Assembly (NCBI RefSeq): GCF_963678635.1
Contig: NC_087071.1
Coordinates: 28,011,378 to 28,075,377 of the forward strand
Source of the DNA: Symsagittifera roscoffensis
Taxonomy: Eukaryota; Xenacoelomorpha; Acoela; Convolutidae
Direction of reading: 5' to 3'
Length of the DNA: 64,000 nt
The notes beneath the pieces are model-generated. The model made no database searches and was not told the DNA's origin. It saw only the letters and a program-made list of their open reading frames with translations. Shown in pieces: positions 54,642 through 64,000 of this stretch. Position numbers and translations under genes: made by a program. The stretch's first letter is position 1, and each line of letters begins with the position of its first letter.

Positions 54642-55260
54642 CTAAACAGAAACAGTAGTTTTTTTTTGCATCCTAGAGTTTTGATGCAAAGCTCCGATAT
54701 GATGTTATGATCAAATGAATGAGAACTGCTTCGGCTGTTCTTTGCAACAGACAGCTTAGCCTTAAATGCTTGCTTAAAATTTGCATTTTTTCGTTCGACT
54801 ATACTGAGCTGATTTAAATTATCAGGAAGAAACGCATGAAAATTGGCTTTTAAAATGCGTTTTTCTCAAATTTGGTTGACATTATTTGAAAAATATGAAA
54901 ACTGGCTAAAAGTTTTTAGCAGAATTAATATACTGCAATTAGATTTACAAAGTTATGGTCCAAAATTTTATCCAAAAAAACGGATCATTTTTGACATTTC
55001 TGAACCATAAAAAAACTATTCTTAAACTGATGGATCAATTAGTGACAAAACTATATATCAAAGTGAGCATCTTACGTAGCCCAACAAAAATTTAAGAGGA
55101 GTATAGGATCAAGTTAACATCCTCCTCCCCCAATAGACCAAGTTAAGATCCACCACCCCAGCGTTGAATTTAAATTAATTTTGATAAGCGCTGCATGTAA
55201 AATGCTCTATTCTGATTGGCTGAAAATTCGAACTCAGAACCAAGTTAACATCCTCCCCCC
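54642..55260. other. Gene-free stretch with mariner-type MITE pieces
   Basis: AAATGCGTTTTTCTCAAATT at about 54856 and AGTGAGCATCTTACGTAGCC at about 55063 match parts of the element at 18061-18691. It is a diverged or rearranged copy. Confidence 0.5.
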
Positions 55261-55670
55261 TGGAATCTGATCTAAACTACATTTTATGATTGGATAAATT
55301 AGATATTTTACCAATGTAAAGTATTTAATATTAACCAATCATGATCCATCTGACTAACAATCCACTTATTTGTAAGTGCTGAAATTACTTGTAATTTCAG
55401 CACCAGAGAGATTTGAATTTAACTTAGAAATTAGTTGACTCTCCAAGAAGACTTCAGCAGCCGCAATAAACCAGTATACCCTAGATCTATTGAGCCTAGC
55501 AGAGACTAGTTAAACAACCTGAGACTAGATAGTATAAGAGTAAGATTAGGATTGGTATTAGACTAAGAAGTTGCACGAATCTATCCGGCCGAAAATAAGA
55601 TAGCGTGACGAGCAGACGGTGTACCCTATCCGAAATTACTCTATGAGTTATACACATCGGTCCTAACTCA
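55261..55670 (+). repeat. 5' LTR of the second element
   Basis: It begins TGGAATCTGATC and ends TCCTAACTCA. The PBS-like TGGTGCGACC follows at 55673. The hairpin arms TGCTGAA/TTCAGCA and the AATAAA signal are retained. Confidence 0.9.
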
Positions 55671-55757
55671 TCTGGTGCGACCATAAGTCTCGAACAAGAC
55701 CTTAATAGCTTAGAATTAACCAAAAATAGATTAGAATTTAGACAAAACATTTTTAAA

Positions 55758-55991
55758 ATGTTACACGACGATAATTTAATCGAAATGTCTCTACGACTCA
55801 ATAGATCAAAGCCAATATTCCGAACGATAAGAGAACTACCCGGAATTGCAAGAAGACCTCGAACCAGAGACGACATACGACAAAGTAGAAACTTACCATA
55901 TAGTTATATGATAGTTCGGCAAAAGCCAACACAAACTTTTGTATTTAAAATACTACTAGCAATGAATTTAGATTTTCATTTGCAAACATAA
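55758..55991 (+). other. 77-codon leader ORF, second copy
   Basis: Same length and frame as 35426-35659, with about ten amino-acid differences. The replacement-heavy divergence argues against a selected protein. Confidence 0.3.
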
Positions 55992-56273
55992 AATCTTGAA
56001 GTCAATCTTCAAAATCATTTCAGGCGCTAAACAAAATTATTAATATACAATAACGATTGATAAAAAGATCTCAGATCGTTTTCCTAAATTCTGCAGTAAT
56101 ATACAAAACATTTGTGAAAAATATTTATTGAAAAATCAAAATAAAAATTAGTAGCATGACAATAAATGGTTAGTAATCATAAATCATCCTGTTGTTCCAG
56201 CTTCATCACCTAAACATAACAGCATTCATAAGCTCACTAATATCGTAAAAATCACAGAATATCGTTAAAATCA

Positions 56274-56358
56274 GATCATCAAGGCTCATCCTTGGATCAT
56301 AAATCATTTTCTATTTAATTAAATTTAAAACTTGATCATCAAGGCCTATCCTTGGATC
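56274..56358 (+). promoter_or_regulatory. Twin leader hairpins, second copy
   Basis: Hairpins at 56274-56298 and 56334-56358 keep the GATC..CAAGG/CCTTG.GATC stems and 60-nt spacing, with changed loops. Confidence 0.55.
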
Positions 56359-56873
56359 AGAAAGAACAATTTTGTTCTCCCCCACCCACTTAGCTAGTGT
56401 CTAACGACCTCAAACGTCGATTCACTATCCAACCCTTTCTAAAAACCCAGGACTAACAGAAATTTTTGAACAAAACTAATCATTCAAATTAGGATAAACA
56501 GTGAAGAACTTCGGTTATTCATCCTTCACTTGATCCCCCCTCTTACCAGACCCAGGATAAATCTTAGACTTAGATATTTAAAATAGTATCTAACGAACTA
56601 CTCGCGTTCTAATTATACCTGAACCTTGTGGATCGATTTACTATTCTCCAACCCTGAACACAATCACTACCCTTAAGTAAGATTAAGTAAGTTAACACCT
56701 TAGCTTATACTAGCCGCGAGAAAGTATAAAATCATTCTTCGGAATCGATATACTTTTCTCTCCAACCCTGAACAAATAGACCCAGGTTAGGCTAACCAAA
56801 AAATCGTAAGGACTAACAGTCTAAGAAAATAGAAATCATTTAACAACCTTTTGCATCCGTCATCCTAAACCTT

Positions 56874-57341
56874 ATGTCATTTAAAAACCTAGGAAATAAA
56901 CAAACAATCGTTTTACACAATTGTGAAATAGATAACAAAAAATACGACCTTGTAATCACACCTCATACACAAACAGTTGGATACATTAGAACAAAACGAC
57001 AAACACTAAAAAGAAAAATAATAACCAAACAAAGACAAATTACACGAAAAAGATTTTCCAAAAACCGAAACGCATTTTCAGAATCAGAAACCAGCAGTTT
57101 AGACGAACTTTATAAATTAAAAGAATCTATAGATAAAAATTGCCCCATTCACGATCAATTATATTTTTCCGACTCAGAAACAACTTCAAATTCATCAAAA
57201 AGAGGAAAAAGAAGAATAAAAAAGCAATATAAACACAAACCAGTACATTTATACAATTGGAATCAACCAATTAGACACATTGATAATTACATATTAACAG
57301 TCATCAAACAAAAAAATGAGCTCAACACACACCCCAGGTGA
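56874..57341 (+). CDS. Basic 155-residue protein, second copy
   Basis: The frame is intact, with 8 amino-acid differences from 36593-37060 and about twice as many silent changes. It still overlaps gag by 26 bp. It remains open although the downstream gag-pol is broken, so the loss of gag-pol is probably recent. Confidence 0.7.
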   Translation: MSFKNLGNKQTIVLHNCEIDNKKYDLVITPHTQTVGYIRTKRQTLKRKIITKQRQITRKRFSKNRNAFSESETSSLDELYKLKESIDKNCPIHDQLYFSDSETTSNSSKRGKRRIKKQYKHKPVHLYNWNQPIRHIDNYILTVIKQKNELNTHPR

Positions 57342-60300
57342 AGAAAGTCCAGATGATGATGATATCTTCCCCTTTATCGTAGATGCAACCACTGATAGAG
57401 GACAGCATATATTTTGCAAAAATTTACTCTTAAATTTGTTTGAACCCGGAATCACTCCATGTAAAACAGAGTTCCCAGATGTAAAAATCAAAAGACAAAT
57501 TATCGATCACTATTTGAAAGATATATGCAACTTAACACAACAATACGGAATCTACTCCATAGAATTCAGCTCACCAAACCAAAATCACAGCAAATATGTA
57601 ATTCAAACAGACGACCTTGATTTAGACTTTTCAAAAGTATTCTCAGAATAAATAAAAAGCATACAATATCATAACTCACAAAGAGCAAACTCCATATTCA
57701 CCAATGAAGTTTTTGCAATAATATATAGTTATATCTCTATGTTAGAAAACGAAATCCCAATCCCAAATGTCTCACCGACAGAAACATCTAAACACATAAG
57801 AGTACGACATGAAATCACACTACTCTCTAGTTTTCTCAATATAATTAAAGAAAATTTCACGAAAGATGAAGTTTCACAACATACAAAACACGACTTTAAA
57901 AAAATTTTGGCATGGTTCATAATAGATTATTTCACACATAATATTGATTTAATTTCACAAGCAAGAAAAAATTTTAGACCCCAAAACTCAAACGATGATA
58001 CTGCCATCACAGAACAATCAGACTATGTTTGGGACCCCGAATGGTCTCATCCCGCATTCATAAACTTCCCACAATCAATCTCAAGTCAAGCAATAAGTAC
58101 GATATCTTATGTAAGAGATTATGTAAGAGTAATACCATTAACCATTGATGCAACACCATTAAACTATAAACATTTTTACCTGATATGCAAAATAATAGTT
58201 TAAACTCCACAGTCATACACAATGAAAACCTCAATGGAACTAGAAATCTCACTCAACAAGATATCCAGACACCATCACACTTCATAAATGAAGAAATCGT
58301 ACACACAACAACTACACAACAAAGCATTTCACCGATACGTCCAAATTTAACAACACCAAGAAATACAAACCCTTCACAAACACAGGCAACCTTACAATCA
58401 ACCGTTAAACCTTCGGTTGCCCTAAAATATCACACATGGATTATCAAACATACAAACCCATGACAATACCGTCAAAAACACGTAAAACGTTCACTAGAAA
58501 CAATTTTGTAGAACATAATTATAATTACACACATCCATCAAAAACAAATTATCCCCCACAAAAAAATTTTAATAATTATACAAGATCTCGAAACTGGGAT
58601 AACCCAATGGCACAAACTAATTCAGTAAATTTTCAAACAAATTTACATCCTTCACAGGATCGTAGTGAAAACTATCCATTTTTTCAACAAAATAAAAATA
58701 AAAAACAAACATCTTATCAAATGGATTACTTATCCTCAGATGATGATTTTTTACAACCAGATATATTTGCACCATATAATCAAGAATATCGTGGACAAGG
58801 AGTACAGAAACCACATACAAATTATAGAATTTTTTCTCCACAACCGATAGATACACGAAATCAACAACCAATTCAGCAACAAAACCCAATTAATACACAA
58901 TATTTTCAACCAATTCAGCAACAAAACCCAATGATCACACACTCGTATCAACCGACACAAATGCAAAATGAAATACCACTCCCATATTATCTTCAACAAC
59001 ACGAAATAACAAGAAATCAACTTTCAAATTTTTCTCAAATGCCAAATGCAGCAGAATCATTACAAATGACAATGAATCCATACCTTATGGGTGGATCATC
59101 AATAACATCAAATAAACCTTTAATGGTATTCACAGAAACAGACCCTGAATATTCTGTAGAAGACTATTTAAATGCAGTAACAGCAAATTTGATTTTAAAT
59201 ATAGGACCTGAACCAATTAATACGCCACTACATCAAAACTGGATACATCGACGCACAGCGTTGATACAAACAACTTTAGACGGCGCAGCCCAAAAATGGT
59301 TTTCAGTATTGCCTCTAGAAATAAAATCAAATTGGAAAAGGTTTACACAAGAATTTTCAAAAATGTTTGACTCCGAAAGAAACAAACAACAACAAAGAGT
59401 TTTATGTAATGAAATTCGCAGATTACCAAATGAAACCATCAAGCAATTAGCAGTACGCATCGAAACACTAGTTCGAAAAGCATATTCCCTAAATACACAT
59501 GACTATAAAAACACAAAGATGACAGAAATCCTAATGATGACCTTAACACCGCAATTAAGAAAAATAGCAATAAAAAAGAGAGCATCCCATCCTTCTTCAA
59601 TTCGAGAACCCGATTTAGATTTTCGAAAACTAGTAGACAAACTAGAACAAGCAGAAATCACAATGAAACTCGAAGAAACAGAAAATCTGAAATTACAATA
59701 TGTTAACCGAATCGAAACAAATACCACAAGTATCAACAATATACAGGAATCAGATACAGACCTCGTTGAAAAAATCACTGAAATACTCAATATTTACGAA
59801 AAACACCCAAACTTTAAAGGCAAACCATCTTTCAAAAAATGGTGTAATTATTGCCGACGATACGGACATAGTATTATAGTATTTCTGAATGTAGACAAAA
59901 ACAGCAAGACAATCAAAATAAACCTCAAAAATATAAAGAACCAAATAAATCATTCTATCAATACATGAAAAAAGATCAAAATCTACCGAACAAAACTGTG
60001 TACAGCAACAACAGTTCAGGAAAACCACTCCCGAACAATACAAATTATACAAGAAATCAATCACCATATAACTCAAGTTATAGAGGAAGATCACCAGAAC
60101 GAAGAAATACACAAAATTCGTCACAAAATCATTACAATAGACCAAATAGTAGAAATAACTACTCCAGATCTAATTCAAACACAACACAATTTGTTTCTAG
60201 ATCTAATTCCCAATCAAGAAATAATTACTATCCAAACAATCAATCACGAAACTCATCATACAATAGGAATAGAAACTACTCCAATAATCGAAATAGAAGT

Positions 60301-62241
60301 TATTCAAACAACCGAAACCAGAATTACCCGAACAATCGATCAAGGAATAACTCATATAATAGATCAAACTATAACAGACCAAACAATAATTATCAAAATA
60401 GATCACGAAATAATTCACAAAATCGACATTCAAGCTATAATAATCGTTATAGAAATTATTCCCAATCACCACACAGGAATAATAACCATTATAATAATTC
60501 TAATAATCGCCATAGAAGTAGTACACCTAAACATCAAAGAAATATAAATCAAGTACAATCAAATCCAGAAACAACATCAGACCCTCCAGGTATTGATGAC
60601 ACAGTAAATGATACGTTACAACTCAATCAAATAAATTGTGGATCATCAGACTCAGAAAGTGAAACAGAAAACACTATCTCCATCAATATGATAGCAGTCG
60701 AAAATGACTATGAACCTATTATATATGAACAACCATTTTCATCACACATATATGAAAATCAATCAGAACTTCTTTACAATTATTATATTGAACCCATCCA
60801 TTCCACACCGACGACGCAAAAAACTAATGGAATTAACACTACAAATCAACCCAATGAGAATGACAAAACAAAATGCTTGAATACAAATCACATCTATCAA
60901 AATATACAAAAAGATAAACCCAAAGAAAAAATTTGGACAATACCATTTCTCTTAGAAAGTCCAAGAAACAAAGAATTTCAACCACCAGATCTTGAAATTG
61001 ATTTTTTAATTGATTCAGGAGCAGAATCAAACATAATAAACATTCCCACATGGAATGTGATAAAAACATTACACCCAAAATTAACACCTCTTGAAACCTC
61101 CAGTAAACTAGCAACAGCACAAGGATCAACATTGGTAAACTATGGAAAAATTCAATTATTTCTTCTCCCCACAAGAACAATGGAGCAAAATAAAATTTTA
61201 ACTAAACCGTTTAAACAAATATTCCATATCACTGATATTAAACACAATATCATTGGAATACCATTCATCTCTAAATATATACCAACAATCAACATATTAA
61301 ACAGTAAAATACTAATCAAAGATAAATACACAAAAACAAAAGACACATCCCTAACATTTTTTCAAAGATTAAACAAACAACCACCATTCTTTTCAAAATT
61401 TTATCCAATATATAACCAACAAAGAAAACACCTGAAACCACTATCAGGAAACATATATAATTTTTCAATAAAATAAGTTCACCAATATGATAAAAAACAA
61501 AATAAACAACAACTCTATATGTCAGACTTTGAATTCAAACCTATCCATAAGTTTTTCAAAATCACAATCTCATCCATAAAATATTTGAAAAACTCGAATT
61601 CAGATATTATATCTCTACATGTATACAACAATACACCTTACCAAGTAACATTACTTTTAGGACTTTTAGGCTATTGCGAAACCAACGCTACAATATTACC
61701 AATACACGAAAAAGCATATCGCGTAAATAATATACTCCAATTATTAGATATTTGTCAATCCACAATTCTTAATGAAGAATTATCCATAAATAAAATAATA
61801 AGTAACGAAAAAAGAAATACGGATTATTTCACAAAAACCCCATATTTCAAACCGACATTCAACATAAATAACTACACAGAGAATAAACAGAAATTTTTAA
61901 CAATGTTTAATTTCCAACATTCACAAATAACACAAGACGAATTTGAAAAATTAGCCAAACAGCTAATCAAATATTCATCAGTCTATGCAACATCCCAATT
62001 TGATGTTGGCAAAATCAGCTCATCACTACATCTCCCATTAAAACCAGACTCAGTTTTCAAAAAACAAAGAGCAAGTAAAGTACCAATTCACTTACACGAT
62101 AAAGTGAACAGATTACTCGACATTTTAGAACAATACAACATTATATCACCAGTAAATAAAGAAGAACAACCAAAAGGTAACACATTTATCAACCCTGTTA
62201 TCATTCTAGCCAAAGGAGAATCATTAAAAATCGTTCTCGAC
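57316..62241 (+). pseudogene. Broken gag-pol of the second element
   Basis: Collinear with the intact polyprotein at 37035 but inactivated. There is a TAA at 57649, a frameshift near 58166, another near 58428, a small insertion in the zinc knuckle near 59870 and a TAA at 61474. The sequence ends at about 62241, just after the RT motif KIVLDA. Gag matrix/capsid-like, knuckle, linker and protease (DSGA near 61015) regions are otherwise readable. RNase H and integrase are absent in the window. Confidence 0.9.
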
Positions 62242-62262
62242 GCATCCGTCATCCTAAACCTT

Positions 62263-62730
62263 ATGTCATTTAAAAACCTAGGAAATAAACAAACAATCGT
62301 TTTACACAATTGTGAAATAGATAACAAAAAATACGACCTTGTAATCACACCTCATACACAAACAGTTGGATACATTAGAACAAAACGACAAACACTAAAA
62401 AGAAAAATAATAACCAAACAAAGACAAATTACACGAAAAAGATTTTCCAAAAACCGAAACGCATTTTCAGAATCAGAAACCAGCAGTTTAGACGAACTTT
62501 ATAAATTAAAAGAATCTATAGATAAAAATTGCCCCATTCACGATCAATTATATTTTTCCGACTCAGAAACAACTTCAAATTCATCAAAAAGAGGAAAAAG
62601 AAGAATAAAAAAGCAATATAAACACAAACCAGTACATTTATACAATTGGAATCAACCAATTAGACACATTGATAATTACATATTAACAGTCATCAAACAA
62701 AAAAATGAGCTCAACACACACCCCAGGTGA
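62263..62730 (+). CDS. Basic 155-residue protein, duplicated copy fused to an RT fragment
   Basis: The 155-codon frame is identical to 56874-57341. Because the junction keeps the frame, an upstream pol fragment (from 61519) reads straight through into it, making a 403-codon hybrid ending at 62730. The hybrid is a rearrangement product, with no reason to think it functional. Confidence 0.6.
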   Translation: MSFKNLGNKQTIVLHNCEIDNKKYDLVITPHTQTVGYIRTKRQTLKRKIITKQRQITRKRFSKNRNAFSESETSSLDELYKLKESIDKNCPIHDQLYFSDSETTSNSSKRGKRRIKKQYKHKPVHLYNWNQPIRHIDNYILTVIKQKNELNTHPR

Positions 62731-64000
62731 AGAAAGTCCAGATGATGATGATATCTTCCCCTTTATCGTAGATGCAACCACTGATAGAGGACAGCATATA
62801 TTTTGCAAAAATTTACTCTTAAATTTGTTTGAACCCGGAATCACTCCATGTAAAAATCAAAAGACAAAGATGTAAAAATTCCCAGATGTAAAAATCAAAA
62901 GACAAATTATCGATCACTATTTGAAAGATATATGCAACTTAACACAACAATACGGAATCTACTCCATAGAATTCAGCTCACCAAACCAAAATCACAGCAA
63001 ATATGTAATTCAAACAGACGACCTTGATTTAGACTTTTCAAAAGTATTCTCAGAATAAATAAAAAGCATACAATATCATAACTCACAAAGAGCAAACTCC
63101 ATATTCACCAATGAAGTTTTTGCAATAATATATAGTTATATCTCTATGTTAGAAAACGAAATCCCAATCCCAAATGTCTCACCGACAGAAACATCTAAAC
63201 ACATAAGAGTACGACATGAAATCACACTACTCTCTAGTTTTCTCAATATAATTAAAGAAAATTTCACGAAAGATGAAGTTTCACAACATACAAAACACGA
63301 CTTTAAAAAAATTTTGGCATGGTTCATAATAGATTATTTCACACATAATATTGATTTAATTTCACAAGCAAGAAAAAATTTTAGACCCCAAAACTCAAAC
63401 GATGATACTGCCATCACAGAACAATCAGACTATGTTTGGGACCCCGAATGGTCTCATCCCGCATTCATAAACTTCCCACAATCAATCTCAAGTCAAGCAA
63501 TAAGTACGATATCTTATGTAAGAGATTATGTAAGAGTAATACCATTAACCATTGATGCAACACCATTAAACTATAAACATTTTTACCTGATATGCAAAAT
63601 AATAGTTTAAACTCCACAGTCATACACAATGAAAACCTCAATGGAACTAGAAATCTCACTCAACAAGATATCCAGACACCATCACACTTCATAAATGAAG
63701 AAATCGTACACACAACAACTACACAACAAAGCATTTCACCGATACGTCCAAATTTAACAACACCAAGAAATACAAACCCTTCACAAACACAGGCAACCTT
63801 ACAATCAACCGTTAAACCTTCGGTTGCCCTAAAATATTCACACATGGATTATCAAACATACAAACCCATGACAATACCGTCAAAAACACGTAAAACGTTC
63901 ACTAGAAACAATTTTGCAGAACATAATTATAATTACACACATCCATCAAAAACAAATTATCCCCCACAAAAAAATTTTAATAATTATACAAGATCTCGAA
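62705..64000 (+). pseudogene. Broken gag of the duplicated unit
   Basis: It begins as gag at 62705, meets a stop created by the 18-bp insertion at about 62872, shares the TAA at 63056 and the frameshift near 63573, and continues to the window end. Confidence 0.85.

Larger units (their letters stand above)
55261..64000 (+). mobile_element. Second, defective copy of the complex LTR element (runs off the window)
   Basis: It starts with a 410-bp LTR (55261-55670) that differs from the first element's at several positions, then the same leader, 155-codon ORF and gag-pol. Gag-pol is broken by stops and frameshifts and cut inside RT at about 62241, where sequence from the leader resumes. Its 3' end is outside the window. 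Confidence 0.93.
62242..64000 (+). repeat. Tandem duplication of leader-gag inside the second element
   Basis: Sequence from 62242 repeats 56853 onward, an offset of 5389 bp, becoming 5407 after an 18-bp insertion near 62860. It carries the same gag stop (63056) and the same frameshift near 63573 as the first unit. It differs at a few bases: the frameshift at 58428 is absent at about 63835, and 58506 differs from 63913. The junction shares GC with both parents. Confidence 0.9.

Noticed and set aside
61519-62730. 403-codon frame joining a pol fragment to the 155-residue protein
   Set aside because: It is created by the duplication junction at about 62241. Both parts occur separately elsewhere, so it is not a designed fusion gene.
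1-64000. CRISPR array, prophage or bacterial operon
   Set aside because: No spaced direct repeats, ribosome-binding sites or bacterial gene runs. Introns and metazoan genes show a nuclear animal genome.

Overview
The window looks like AT-rich nuclear DNA from an invertebrate animal. Genes are split by GT-AG introns, and two recognisable metazoan genes are present: tubulin-tyrosine ligase and a cation-dependent mannose-6-phosphate receptor. Most of the rest is transposon-derived, and no bacterial-style operons, rRNA genes or CRISPR arrays are visible. The species cannot be named from the sequence.

Region 1-14 kb is a graveyard of non-LTR retrotransposons. It holds a decayed esterase-type ORF1 fragment (1-600, minus), a CR1-like element with PHD finger, APE endonuclease and RT (about 806-4496, minus), a badly decayed APE/RT element (about 5.2-7.7 kb, plus), a 163-bp tandem repeat (8.4-8.9 kb) and a second CR1-like element whose SGNH-esterase ORF lies downstream of the RT (10.34-13.68 kb, minus). 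The two CR1-like elements share a 3' hairpin and a short-repeat tail.

Region 14.9-21 kb is the host gene island on the plus strand. It has the terminal exon of tubulin-tyrosine ligase, then 0.3 kb later a complete five-exon M6PR-like gene (15945-20902) ending in an acidic dileucine sorting signal. Its introns carry a Tc1/mariner-type palindromic element and a hAT-type MITE with perfect 8-bp target duplication.

Region 21-30 kb holds more hAT-type elements and a degenerate non-LTR element (26.7-29.9 kb, plus) with a 2A-like NPGP motif just before its endonuclease. A multi-pass membrane protein gene on the minus strand leaves three phase-compatible exons at 54641-54465, 34598-34460 and 31070-30768.

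The most striking object is an 18.9-kb retrovirus-like LTR element (34928-53848, plus) inside the intron between the first two of those exons. It has near-identical 408-410 bp LTRs, a 4-bp CTAG target duplication and an intact 2740-residue gag-pro-pol. A conserved 155-residue ORF overlaps gag upstream. Downstream lies a chain of overlapping reading frames: two small hydrophobic proteins, a 377-codon frame with no ATG, a two-part env-like glycoprotein and a 601-residue protein I cannot assign. A second, broken copy starts at 55261. It carries stops and frameshifts and an internal 5.39-kb tandem duplication, and runs off the window end. Comparing the copies shows which parts of the element are selected as protein.
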